From NCBI GenBank assembly GCA_030149295.1, contig JASBRV010000135.1, forward strand, positions 1-64,000: DNA of 64,000 nucleotides. The letters run 5' to 3'. The notes under the pieces were generated by a model that was not told the origin of the DNA, did not search any database, and was given only the letters and a program-made list of their open reading frames with translations. Positions 51,989 through 60,627 of this stretch are shown piece after piece; the first letter of the stretch is position 1, and every line of letters starts with the position of its first letter. Source of the DNA: Bacteriovoracales bacterium (lineage in GTDB: Bacteria; Bdellovibrionota; Bacteriovoracia; Bacteriovoracales; Bacteriovoracaceae). The translations under genes and the position numbers were made by a program.

Positions 51989-53131
51989 CTATTGGGCCGC
52001 TTCTTTGAGGAGATTCTTGGCGATAATCATGATCATAACTTCATTTGTTCCTGCACCAATTTCATTGAGTTTGTTATCTCTCATAAGTCTTTCAACAGGA
52101 AACTCGCGAGAATATCCGTATCCACCATGAAGTTGAATGGCATCAAGTGCAATCTTTGTGGCCATTTTAGGAATTTGAAGCTTTGCCATAGCGGCGGTAA
52201 CGGGACCTCTTTCGCCTTGGTCGTAGCGATAACAAAGGTTGTAGAGAAAATTTCTCATCATCTCTGTTTCAGTTGCCATTTCAGCAATCATTTTTTGAAT
52301 GAGTTGAAATTCGCCAATATTCTTACCAAATTGCTTTCTTTCATTGGCATATCTTACACATTGATCGACACAAGCTTGAGCCACTCCAAGTGAGATGCCT
52401 GAAATGGTCAGCCTCTCAATATCGAGGTTTTTCATCATGTGATAAACAGAGTCACCTTCTTTACCTACAAGATGCTCAGAGGAGACTTTGACATTGTCAA
52501 AAATGAGCTCTCCCGTGGGGGAGGCGCGCATCCCCATTTTGTGAATAGGTTTTCCTACATCGTAATGACCCTTTTCTTTTTCCAATATAAAGGTAGAGAG
52601 GTTTTTACGTTCATCACCAGTTCTTGTGTAGACATAGGCAATATCGGAATATTGGGCATTGGTAATCCACATCTTGGTGCCGTTAACAATATAATGATCA
52701 CCTTTATTGGTGGCGCGAGTTTGTAGGCCCACCGCATCTGAACCGTGTTCAGGTTCACTCATGCCCATGCAACCAATATGTTCTCCCGTAATGAGCTTTG
52801 GCAGATATTTTGCTTTTTGTTCAGCAGAGGCGTTCGCTTCAATATTGTTCACGGCCAAAATGGCGTGGGCAAGATAGCTGAGAGTAAGACCGGGACATGC
52901 TTTTCCAAATTCTTCCATAACAATGGTCGCGGCTAAGCAGCCCATTCCTGCTCCACCAAACTCTGGATCAGCGGTAATTCCAAGAATTCCTAGCTCTCCC
53001 ATTTTTTTAAATGCTTCCAGATTAAAAGTTTCATCTGTATCGTGTTTTTCAGCGTGAGGGGCAATTTCATTGCGTGCAAAGTCCTTACAGACCTCTTGGA
53101 GTTGTTTCTCTTCATCGGTGAAGTACCACAT
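51989..53131 (-). CDS. isovaleryl-CoA dehydrogenase-like enzyme
   Basis: Acyl-CoA dehydrogenase of 380 aa. FAD-binding CMGMSEPEHGSDAVG and KMWITNAQYSD are present. The usual C-terminal catalytic Glu is replaced (NEIGAGTNEVMI), while Glu occurs in NLDIERLTISG. This is the arrangement in isovaleryl-CoA dehydrogenase, so leucine degradation is a plausible role; no methylcrotonyl-CoA carboxylase genes are in the window. It is the first gene of a three-gene unit with the second dehydrogenase and pgi. Confidence 0.9.
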   Translation of the reverse strand: MWYFTDEEKQLQEVCKDFARNEIAPHAEKHDTDETFNLEAFKKMGELGILGITADPEFGGAGMGCLAATIVMEEFGKACPGLTLSYLAHAILAVNNIEANASAEQKAKYLPKLITGEHIGCMGMSEPEHGSDAVGLQTRATNKGDHYIVNGTKMWITNAQYSDIAYVYTRTGDERKNLSTFILEKEKGHYDVGKPIHKMGMRASPTGELIFDNVKVSSEHLVGKEGDSVYHMMKNLDIERLTISGISLGVAQACVDQCVRYANERKQFGKNIGEFQLIQKMIAEMATETEMMRNFLYNLCYRYDQGERGPVTAAMAKLQIPKMATKIALDAIQLHGGYGYSREFPVERLMRDNKLNEIGAGTNEVMIMIIAKNLLKEAAQ

Positions 53132-53238
53132 GAGGGGAGTCCTTGGTTGTGCATGACATTATAAAGATAAAGGATATTAGCAAAGCCCTTGAAAACATGA
53201 CAAGTAATACGGCACAATTAGATTATGGATGTCTATAA

Positions 53239-54990
53239 GTGTTAAACGAGGTTGAATTGTCATTAACTACGCCCGTCATCAGAGACGAAGATGCCGTCTT
53301 TCCTGGGGAGAATTGGTTCTTTTATTGGAAAACATCGGCTTCTCTATGGAGAAGTAAGCTTGAAAGTCTTGTTGGGGTGAGTCAAGTTATGGTCCCAATT
53401 AACTGGGCCTTTCACAGTGAAACGGGTGATTCTTATGATTTTGCCCAAGAAAAGCCGGAAACGGATTTAAAAAAATTGGTCGCCTTGGCTGAAGAGTTTG
53501 GAAAAGAAATTGTTTTCCTCGTACCTATGAGTCCATGTCCTTTTCTTCCCAATGGTGGTCTCCCTTCATTGCTCGCTCGAACACCGATGTTGGATGTAAA
53601 GGGAAAGACACAGGCCTTTGTGGATCAAGAAGGCTCCCTTCATAAGATGTATAGTTATTTTGACCCAAGAGTTTTTAAAGCTTATGGAAAATTCACTCAT
53701 GCCCTTGGCCATTATATTTCTCAGAATGGATTAGCTTGCGATGTCTGGGGAATGGACTGTGGTCATGTCAGTGCGGAAGGTTTTCAAAGCACCATTAAAG
53801 ATTATTCTTTAGTTTACGAGCAGGGATTTTCTCGTTTTCTTATGGCGAAAAGAGAAGAGATGCCTGAGCTTGAAGAGGTGATGACTCCAGAACAAGAGCA
53901 TATTCTTCATCAAGAATTTCTTGAAATGATCAAAGGGATCTACGCGGATGCCTGTCAAAGTGGAATTTCTGGTAATTGGGAAGGTGTATTTCGAGTCGGT
54001 TTTATCGGTGGGTCTGAAGACGACTTTTTTCGCCGAGTAAATCAGGTCGATAGCATCTCTTCTTATAGTTATGACTTATTAGAATGCCTTTCATTAGATG
54101 CTCTTCCTTCAAGTGTTCTTTTACCAACTCGCTTAAAGAAAGGGGTCTTGGGAAGGATGTTTGATCAACTGGTGAATAAATCCTTTAGTGATTATCTTTT
54201 TACTCACACGAGCTTTGAAGATGATGGAAATGTGAACTTCAGACCCAAGAGATTTTTTGAAGTTTATGACCTAGGAGCAGAAATTAGTCCTGATACTGTT
54301 GGTTGGGCCGATCTCGGCCTATGGGACTATTTACAAAAAACTTATTCTTGGTGCTATTCAGATAAAGGAGAGCTGCCTTTTTCTTGGAATGAAGAAGAGG
54401 ACATGGATAAAATATATTTTTTCCATGGCATTAATATGGATAAGTCTCTTTTTCATAATATTCTTAAAACTTTTATGAGTGGAGGAAAGGTTATTCTGAA
54501 TCGTTCTGGTTTGGAAAAAGAGTACTTGAAAAAACTTGAAGCCTTCTTCTTAGAAAATAATCTGGAAGTGGAAAAAGTAAAAGTCACCACAACTTTATTT
54601 AATGCAAGTCTCGGAGAGGGGCGTTTCCTCCTTTTTGAAGGAGATGACCTTTTAGAGCTTGATGATAAAAAGCTTCAAGACTTTTGGCACAAAGTTCTTC
54701 GTACTTTTAAAACGAATCATCTTATGGTTCCTCCTCCGGAGGGGGTTCAAATTGCATGGCGAGTTCGTTCTTGTAACTCAAGCGAACTTTCATACGAGGA
54801 AGTAAGGAGAATGGATATTTATAATCCCAGTTCCTACAAGCGTAAGTTTAGTTTTCAAATTCCCCATAACTTTCGTCTTCTCAAAGTCGTTGATGAGGAG
54901 AAGGTTGCCTTTAAGCATGGACAAAAAGAGGTTGAGATTGAACTTCTTCCCGAAGGGTCTATGTCATTAGATTTTGGAGTGTTTTCATGA
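53239..54990 (+). CDS. glycoside hydrolase-like protein (beta-galactosidase TIM-barrel type)
   Basis: Protein of 583 aa without a signal peptide. The first 250 residues resemble GH35/GH42 barrels: VMVPINWAFHSETGDSYDF, then LAEEFGKEIVFLVPMSPCPF and NGGLPSLLAR. Catalytic acids could not be assigned with confidence; GISGNWEGVFRVGFIGG and GAEISPDTVGWADLG are candidate regions. The start may be GTG 53239 or TTG 53257, the latter with GAGG close upstream. It overlaps the next gene by 4 nt. The family call is by pattern and moderate; it could be a non-enzymatic relative. Confidence 0.65.
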   Translation: MLNEVELSLTTPVIRDEDAVFPGENWFFYWKTSASLWRSKLESLVGVSQVMVPINWAFHSETGDSYDFAQEKPETDLKKLVALAEEFGKEIVFLVPMSPCPFLPNGGLPSLLARTPMLDVKGKTQAFVDQEGSLHKMYSYFDPRVFKAYGKFTHALGHYISQNGLACDVWGMDCGHVSAEGFQSTIKDYSLVYEQGFSRFLMAKREEMPELEEVMTPEQEHILHQEFLEMIKGIYADACQSGISGNWEGVFRVGFIGGSEDDFFRRVNQVDSISSYSYDLLECLSLDALPSSVLLPTRLKKGVLGRMFDQLVNKSFSDYLFTHTSFEDDGNVNFRPKRFFEVYDLGAEISPDTVGWADLGLWDYLQKTYSWCYSDKGELPFSWNEEEDMDKIYFFHGINMDKSLFHNILKTFMSGGKVILNRSGLEKEYLKKLEAFFLENNLEVEKVKVTTTLFNASLGEGRFLLFEGDDLLELDDKKLQDFWHKVLRTFKTNHLMVPPPEGVQIAWRVRSCNSSELSYEEVRRMDIYNPSSYKRKFSFQIPHNFRLLKVVDEEKVAFKHGQKEVEIELLPEGSMSLDFGVFS

Positions 54991-55391
54991 GTGATGCTCT
55001 GTCGCCTTTAACAGTCGTATATGGCCCTCACAGAAAAGGTGGGCAAATGAATGGTCAAGAACTTATGGCCATCTTTAACGAGAAAGGTCTTGTCGATGAA
55101 GGTCAGCTTGAAGAAGGTTATGTGGAACTGATCGGTCATGCTCCTGAGTTGGTTGGCGAGGGGACGATTGGCCCCTTTGATGATCTTGAGCAAATTCAAA
55201 AGTATTGTTTTAATCTTTGCCAAGGATTTGGAAACTCTGGAGTTTCTTTGGTTTCGCTTGAAAAGTATAATGAAATTCTTATCGAGTCCTTTAAAGTTGA
55301 AGATTTAAGAAGTCGCTTAGAAAGAGAAGGCAACTTTATTAAAAATCCAGATGCTCAAAAGGGTGGCTTCTTTAATAAAATCTTTAACTAA
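54987..55391 (+). CDS. hypothetical protein
   Basis: Unrecognised 134-aa acidic cytoplasmic protein, coupled to the glycoside-hydrolase-like gene by an ATGA overlap. Segments VELIGHAPELVGEGTIGPF and CFNLCQGFGNSGVSLV stand out. It has no known motif; it may be a partner or regulator of the gene upstream. The 3' end overlaps the convergent phosphatase-family gene by 4 nt. Confidence 0.65.
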   Translation: MSDALSPLTVVYGPHRKGGQMNGQELMAIFNEKGLVDEGQLEEGYVELIGHAPELVGEGTIGPFDDLEQIQKYCFNLCQGFGNSGVSLVSLEKYNEILIESFKVEDLRSRLEREGNFIKNPDAQKGGFFNKIFN

Positions 55392-56203
55392 TTCTCGACT
55401 CTTTCAAAAACGACTTCCATGGGATTGTGGTCTGAAAGGTTCTCAAGTTTCATGACCTCAGCACTTCTGAGTTTTAAACCTTTGGCCAGGACGTAATCAA
55501 CAATAGCGTCATCAAAGCGAGTGCGATTGTCATTTTTAAATACCACCTCTTGTAATTGATGAGACTTAATCAACTCTTTAAAAATTTTCCTTCTTTCTTT
55601 GTTCCAAGTATTGAAGTCTCCGGCCAAAACGACGAATTCTTTATTGATCGTTTTAGCGAATATTTCTTTCATGCTTTCATGCCAAGTTTGAGTGGTGACA
55701 AAATTAATGGCATGAACGTTTATAATTCTAAGGTCATTGAAGTCAGCAACAATAAAACTTTTAGGAGTGGCAACAATAGGCTCTTTTTGTTTGGTCTGCC
55801 ATCCTTGTATTTTTGTCGGCTTATACTTTGAATAAAAAGAACTTCCATGAAGGACCTCTTTCATTTTAAATGTGGGCATGAGAAAACCCCAGCTACTTTT
55901 TGTGAAAGATTTTTTATGGATTTTACTTTTAGGTAAGTAGTCCTCTTGTATAAGAGCAAAGTCATAATCGACGGGAGAGAAGGGGAGAGGGTGTTTTGGG
56001 AACCTTTGACCTTTATATATATTCCAGACAAGCATACTAAACTTTTGAGGTTGTACTTTTCTGCCTACCCCCTGATTCACTGTTATAATAAGACTTGGAA
56101 CTTCATTAATGGAATAAAAAAAGCGCGTGAGTGGAGTGAGTAACAGCAGCGATGCTAACAAAAGGCTAACAGCGAAGAGATAAATTTTAGACTTTTGTTT
56201 CAT
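55388..56203 (-). CDS. membrane-anchored endonuclease/exonuclease/phosphatase family protein
   Basis: Protein of 271 aa: an N-terminal hydrophobic anchor (about residues 7-25), then an EEP fold with SMLVWNIYKG, LIQEDYL, a HAINFVTTQ histidine, AGDFNTWNKE and the terminal SDHNPM. These give the metal and catalytic residues, so it is probably active as a phosphodiesterase or nuclease outside the cytoplasm; the substrate is unknown. ATG 56203 has a distant GGAG; TTG 56212 and GTG 56224 are alternatives. It is a paralogue of the divergent gene at 56297. Confidence 0.85.
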   Translation of the reverse strand: MKQKSKIYLFAVSLLLASLLLLTPLTRFFYSINEVPSLIITVNQGVGRKVQPQKFSMLVWNIYKGQRFPKHPLPFSPVDYDFALIQEDYLPKSKIHKKSFTKSSWGFLMPTFKMKEVLHGSSFYSKYKPTKIQGWQTKQKEPIVATPKSFIVADFNDLRIINVHAINFVTTQTWHESMKEIFAKTINKEFVVLAGDFNTWNKERRKIFKELIKSHQLQEVVFKNDNRTRFDDAIVDYVLAKGLKLRSAEVMKLENLSDHNPMEVVFERVEN

Positions 56204-56296
56204 TAGCGACAATTCACTCCTCACTTGTTTTACAAGTTAATTAATTAACAACGATAATATTAACAAATAAATCTAAAATTTAGGAAAGGAACACGG

Positions 56297-57148
56297 ATGT
56301 TTCACCTTAAAACTCTGACGGTGCTGATTTTTTCAGTTTTTACAATGACTCTAACCCATGCCGATGAAAATAAAGCACTGCGCTTTCTTATTCCTGAAGA
56401 TGACGATGTTATTTTTCAAATCAATGAAGGTCAAAACCTTCCCTCCCTCCCCAGAGACAATTTCAATGTACTGGTTTGGAATATGTATAAAGGGGCTGAA
56501 GACTCTTGGGCACCTGACTATAAAAAGCTCATTCAGGGTCAAGACATCCTTATGCTTCAAGAGCTGTTAACGGATGAAAATATGATGAATGTGTTTGAAG
56601 TCGACCAGGGAAGAAGTTATTACATGGCCACATCATTCTTTGATCAGTGGAATGATAATGCGCGCTCTGGTGTTGCGACTGCTTCTCAATACGAAGCCAT
56701 TAAAGTTGACTGGCAAAGAAGCCGCCATCGTGAGCCTGTGGTAAGAACGCCTAAAATGAGTAGTGTCGTAACGTATGCCCTTGCAGACTCCGAGAAAACA
56801 CTGTTAACGATAAATATTCATGCGATTAATTTTGTCTCAGCAAGAAAACTCTTTCATATGGTTAATCAAGGTCTAGAAGCGGCCAAGGCCCATGATGGAC
56901 CGGTCATTTTTGCTGGAGACTTTAATACTTGGTCCAATAGCAAGCTTGATGGTGTCGATGAAATGTTTAAAAAAGCAGGTTTTCAAGCGGTTGAATTTGA
57001 GGATGACACTCGAATGAGGACCTTTGGTAATATTCTAGATCATATCTATGTCAGAGGTCTCAAAATCAATTCTTCACGTGTTTACGGGGAGATAATGGGT
57101 GCTGATCATAAGGCCATGGAAGTGAACCTTTCCTATGAAGGAAAATAA
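56297..57148 (+). CDS. secreted endonuclease/exonuclease/phosphatase family protein
   Basis: Protein of 283 aa with a cleavable signal peptide (MFHLKTLTVLIFSVFTMTLTHA). The EEP motifs match its head-to-head paralogue: VLVWNMYKG, LMLQELL, INIHAINFVSAR, FAGDFNTWSN and GADHKAM (His in place of the usual SDH context). It is therefore probably a periplasmic or secreted metal-dependent phosphodiesterase. AGGAAAGGA lies upstream of the ATG. It is transcribed divergently from the membrane-anchored copy. Confidence 0.88.
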   Translation: MFHLKTLTVLIFSVFTMTLTHADENKALRFLIPEDDDVIFQINEGQNLPSLPRDNFNVLVWNMYKGAEDSWAPDYKKLIQGQDILMLQELLTDENMMNVFEVDQGRSYYMATSFFDQWNDNARSGVATASQYEAIKVDWQRSRHREPVVRTPKMSSVVTYALADSEKTLLTINIHAINFVSARKLFHMVNQGLEAAKAHDGPVIFAGDFNTWSNSKLDGVDEMFKKAGFQAVEFEDDTRMRTFGNILDHIYVRGLKINSSRVYGEIMGADHKAMEVNLSYEGK

Positions 57149-57216
57149 TCTCAGGGCAATTGTCATTTAGTGTTCAATAAGGGATGAAACTCCAAAACTA
57201 ATCATTGGAGAAACCC

Positions 57217-57531
57217 ATGAGATTTACCATATTCCTTATCACCCTATGTTATTCCCTAAACCCTTTTGCCCATACTCTTTCTCAAGATGTGCTATTAAAG
57301 CTGGTTAAAGAGGATATTCGTGCTTATGAGGGCCGAATGTTGGGAGTCCGTTATGTTGATTCTCTCGACTTGGTCTCTTGTGAGGCTGATAAGTGCCTGT
57401 TTCAATATTCTTACCAGACTGATGGATGTCATTATGACTATTGTTATGATCTCACGTGTACGGGAACTCTTGAGTTTGACCTTCACACCATTGAGACAGA
57501 GCCCAAAAAGCAAGAATGCATCGATAACTAG
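57217..57531 (+). CDS. small secreted cysteine-rich protein
   Basis: Protein of 104 aa with a signal peptide (MRFTIFLITLCYSLNPFAH). The mature part has seven cysteines clustered in SCEADKCLF and GCHYDYCYDLTCTG plus ECIDN, suggesting disulfides. ATG 57217 follows GGAG by 6 nt; an in-frame TTG at 57205 is rejected. Family unknown. Confidence 0.65.
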   Translation: MRFTIFLITLCYSLNPFAHTLSQDVLLKLVKEDIRAYEGRMLGVRYVDSLDLVSCEADKCLFQYSYQTDGCHYDYCYDLTCTGTLEFDLHTIETEPKKQECIDN

Positions 57532-57610
57532 AAGTTTATGTTTTTACGTATCTTAGGCTAGTTTTTATAAGCACCCTTGTATTTAATCGTAATATTCGAT
57601 AGATAGAGGC

Positions 57611-58678
57611 ATGGATTCTCATTTGAAACCTTCTCTATTCTCTTTCAGCTATCCTGAACTTCAAGACTATTTTCAGGAAAGAGGATTTCCAAAATTTGCT
57701 GCAAAGCAAGTGTTCAATTGGCTTTACCAAAACTGGGAAATGGATCCTGAAAAGTGGACGAATATATCTAAAAAGCTAAAGGCTCATATTGAAAATGAAA
57801 TGGATATGTCTCTTCCCAAGGTTGTTTGGCATGGCCTTTCTAAAGATGGGACGAGAAAATTCTTAGTGGGAATGAAGGATCAGCAAACGGTGGAGACCGT
57901 TGCCATTGCCGCTAGAGATCGTCTGACTTTGTGTGTGAGTTCTCAAGTCGGTTGCGCCATTGGATGTACCTTTTGTCATACGGGTACGATGGGTTTGAAA
58001 AGGCACTTAGGGCCCGATGAAATCGTTGGTCAATTTATTGCTGTCTCTCTCTTTCTCCAAAAAGAGGGAGCAGAGAATGAGCGACTTACTAATATTGTTT
58101 ATATGGGACAAGGTGAGCCTCTTCATAATTTTGATAATGTGAAAACGGCGACCGAGATTTTCTTAGAACCAAATGGTCTTGGGCTTAGTCAAAGAAAAGT
58201 GACTCTTTCCACCTCAGGTCTCGTGCCACAGATAAAGAAACTTTGGGACTTTCCTCCCGTAAATATAGCGATTAGTCTCCACGCTGCCCATAACGATATA
58301 AGAACGGAGCTGATGCCTATTAATAAGGCCTTTGATTTAGAAAGACTCTTTGGGGCTATTAAAGAGATTCCGCTCAAGGCCCATCGTAGAATTACCTATG
58401 AATATATTTTGATTCATGACTTTAATGACCGCCAAGAAGATATCGATGGTCTTTTGAGTTTATTAGATAAAAGAGAGTCAAAGATTAATATCATTCCTTT
58501 TAATGATTATCCTGGCTCCCGCTTTAAAAGACCAAGTGATCAAAAGATTAAATGGTTCATGGAAAGTCTCAATAGAGCGGGTTGTGTGACCACAGTAAGG
58601 GCGACGAAAGGCGATGATATACTTGCAGCTTGTGGTCAGCTAAAGTCCATGGAAGATAAGCTTAACCTCTGGGAATAA
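57611..58678 (+). CDS. rlmN: dual-specificity RNA methyltransferase RlmN
   Basis: Radical-SAM methylase of A2503 in 23S rRNA and A37 of tRNA (355 aa). The iron-sulfur cysteines are Cys115, Cys119 and Cys122 (GCAIGCTFC). NIVYMGQGEPLHN, VTLSTSGLVP and the C-terminal DDILAACGQL (catalytic Cys) are present. It is apparently a single-gene unit. Confidence 0.96.
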   Translation: MDSHLKPSLFSFSYPELQDYFQERGFPKFAAKQVFNWLYQNWEMDPEKWTNISKKLKAHIENEMDMSLPKVVWHGLSKDGTRKFLVGMKDQQTVETVAIAARDRLTLCVSSQVGCAIGCTFCHTGTMGLKRHLGPDEIVGQFIAVSLFLQKEGAENERLTNIVYMGQGEPLHNFDNVKTATEIFLEPNGLGLSQRKVTLSTSGLVPQIKKLWDFPPVNIAISLHAAHNDIRTELMPINKAFDLERLFGAIKEIPLKAHRRITYEYILIHDFNDRQEDIDGLLSLLDKRESKINIIPFNDYPGSRFKRPSDQKIKWFMESLNRAGCVTTVRATKGDDILAACGQLKSMEDKLNLWE

Positions 58679-58753
58679 ACCCTTTTAGCCAGTTAAGGCC
58701 GGAAGAATATTCTCCAGCTATCAATCTCCTTATAAAGATTTAGAATAGAGTTT

Positions 58754-59125
58754 ATGAAAAATGCTCTTATTCTAATAATGACTCTAAGTTCTTTCTCTAT
58801 CTTTGGGCTCGCCTTTGAGTTTGGCTACAACGGCTATAATGCGAAAGTCTCAGCGACCAACCCCACAGTCTATGACCTTAAAAGTATTAGGGTGATTAAA
58901 GGTGGAGGAATGCTTAAGCGTTGTAAGGATAAAGGGGAAATTGTCATGAATGTGATTAAAGATCGCCCCGGTGAAGTGGGTGATGCTTGCCCTGAAGTTC
59001 TTAAAATGATGAAAAAAGAAGTTTTTAAGGTAAGCGGAGACACTCTCGTTATTACCTCCATGGCAGGCAATTGCATGGGGGAAGTTAACGGCCATAGCTA
59101 TAAATGTATGGTCGACAATATTTAA
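58754..59125 (+). CDS. hypothetical secreted protein
   Basis: Protein of 123 aa with an N-terminal signal (MKNALILIMTLSSFSIFGLA). The mature part has four cysteines (KRCKDKG, DACPEV, GNCMGEV, YKCMV). Unrecognised. It converges with a small secreted protein gene (7-nt gap). The start ATG lacks a strong ribosome binding site, but the signal peptide supports it. Confidence 0.65.
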   Translation: MKNALILIMTLSSFSIFGLAFEFGYNGYNAKVSATNPTVYDLKSIRVIKGGGMLKRCKDKGEIVMNVIKDRPGEVGDACPEVLKMMKKEVFKVSGDTLVITSMAGNCMGEVNGHSYKCMVDNI

Positions 59126-59132
59126 ATGCTTC

Positions 59133-59468
59133 TTATTTGTGATACTTCCAAGATCTTGGGCTTGGTACTGGCTTGAAATTCTCCACTTCAGGTTGTTGAG
59201 GGCCTTCTTCTTGCACTTTCGTTGATGAAGGATCACGACTTTTCTTCTTATCTTCCGAAGCAATCTCTCTTTCCTTGTAGGGATTTTCTTGGACTCGGTA
59301 TTTATTTTCGCCGTAGTCTTTGAAATCTTCCGCTTGGACAGCACGTGGGGTGGGGATTGAGCGAGACTTATTCCATTTAAATTTAGGTGCTTTGTACTCT
59401 TCAGCACGAGTATTGAGAGCAAAAACACTCATGAGAAAAATGACAGGTAAAGCGTGAACAAGTTTCAT
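59133..59468 (-). CDS. hypothetical secreted low-complexity protein
   Basis: Protein of 111 aa with a signal peptide (MKLVHALPVIFLMSVFALNTRA). The mature part is highly charged and Pro/Lys/Glu-rich, probably disordered, and ends with PSPRSWKYHK. GGAGG lies just upstream of ATG 59468; an upstream in-frame ATG at 59513 is rejected. It is divergent from sppA. Function unknown. Confidence 0.6.
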   Translation of the reverse strand: MKLVHALPVIFLMSVFALNTRAEEYKAPKFKWNKSRSIPTPRAVQAEDFKDYGENKYRVQENPYKEREIASEDKKKSRDPSSTKVQEEGPQQPEVENFKPVPSPRSWKYHK

Positions 59469-59651
59469 TTTTTCCTCCAGGGTCTCATTTTTCTTTAGAC
59501 CTCGCCTATTCATCGGTCTTTTGAGCTTATTCTTTAGATGTGAGTGGATTTTATTTAAAATATTTGACCGAGCAAAATGGACAGGTAAAAAGAGCGCTAG
59601 TTTACGAGAAATCGATAATTTGGGAGACTATTAGGGACTTTAATGACTATT

Positions 59652-59659
59652 GGAAGGAG
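59652..59659 (+). promoter_or_regulatory. ribosome binding site deciding the sppA start
   Basis: GGAAGGAG lies 6 nt before GTG 59666. It supports this start over GTG 59540, which has no Shine-Dalgarno sequence. Confidence 0.6.
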
Positions 59660-59665
59660 TCTTCA

Positions 59666-60619
59666 GTGACCCAAAAAAAGAATAAGGCGGTAATGGGTAT
59701 CCTTATCGTTGTTTTCCTCTCATTTGTTTTACTTATGATCTTTGCCTCTTACACCATGAAAAATATTTCACAGGCTGGTGGAAGTTTCGGAGCTGCAAGC
59801 TTTAGCAGTGAGGGCACAGTTGCCGTCGTTGAAGTGAATGGCGTTATCATGGAATCTAAAGATTTGATTGAACTTATTCATAAAGCGGAAAAAGATAAAT
59901 CGACTAAGGCTATCATCTTGCGCATTAATAGTCCTGGAGGAGCTGTCGGCCCTACTCAGGAGATTTATGAAGAAATTCGCCGCATTGATTCTCAATACGA
60001 AACAACTGAAGGTAAAGAAGGGAAGCCCGTTTACGCGAGTTTTGGAAGTATTGCTGCTAGTGGTGGTTATTACCTAGGATCAGCGACTCGAAGAATTTAT
60101 ACGAACAAAGGTACGATTACAGGATCGATTGGCGTTATTATGCAGTTTATGGATCTTTCTAAATTATTTGATTGGGCCATGGTGAAACAAGAAAATATAA
60201 AAGCTGGTCGCTATAAAGACATAGGGCAACCGAATCGTTCTATGACTCAAGAAGAGAGAGACCTGCTCAATAAAATGATCTCAGGGGTACATGATCAGTT
60301 TATTGAAGACATCATGAGGACTCGTGAAGGTAGAGTAAAAGGAAATATTAAAGAGCTTGCCCAAGGACAGATATTTAGTGGAGAGCAAGCCGTAGAATTG
60401 GGACTTGCTGACGCTGTGGGAAGTTTATGGCAAGCGGGAAGAGAAATTCATAAAGAGTTGGGAATTGAAAAAGATTTCAAGCTTAAGTTCATTGAAAAGA
60501 AAAAGAAGACTGGGTTATGGGCTTTTATGGATAATTTAGATGAAGCAGTGACCGATTTGAGATTAGTTCTCAACAAAGCCAATGTTCTCAATGAAGGCCC
60601 AACACTTAATTATCGCTAG
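59666..60619 (+). CDS. sppA: signal peptide peptidase SppA (S49 family)
   Basis: Membrane-bound serine protease that degrades cleaved signal peptides (317 aa, single S49 domain). The membrane anchor is residues 9-30 (MGILIVVFLSFVLLMIFASY). The nucleophile is in SFGSIAASGGYYL, the general-base lysine in NIKAGRYKDIG, and INSPGGAVGPT marks the oxyanion side. The GTG 59666 start has a strong ribosome binding site; a longer form from GTG 59540 would add 42 residues and cannot be excluded. It is followed 8 nt later by lapB. Confidence 0.9.
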   Translation: MTQKKNKAVMGILIVVFLSFVLLMIFASYTMKNISQAGGSFGAASFSSEGTVAVVEVNGVIMESKDLIELIHKAEKDKSTKAIILRINSPGGAVGPTQEIYEEIRRIDSQYETTEGKEGKPVYASFGSIAASGGYYLGSATRRIYTNKGTITGSIGVIMQFMDLSKLFDWAMVKQENIKAGRYKDIGQPNRSMTQEERDLLNKMISGVHDQFIEDIMRTREGRVKGNIKELAQGQIFSGEQAVELGLADAVGSLWQAGREIHKELGIEKDFKLKFIEKKKKTGLWAFMDNLDEAVTDLRLVLNKANVLNEGPTLNYR

Positions 60620-60627
60620 GAATAACT

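Noticed and set aside
59540-59665. Longer SppA from GTG 59540
   Set aside because: No Shine-Dalgarno sequence; kept only as an alternative because the frame is open.
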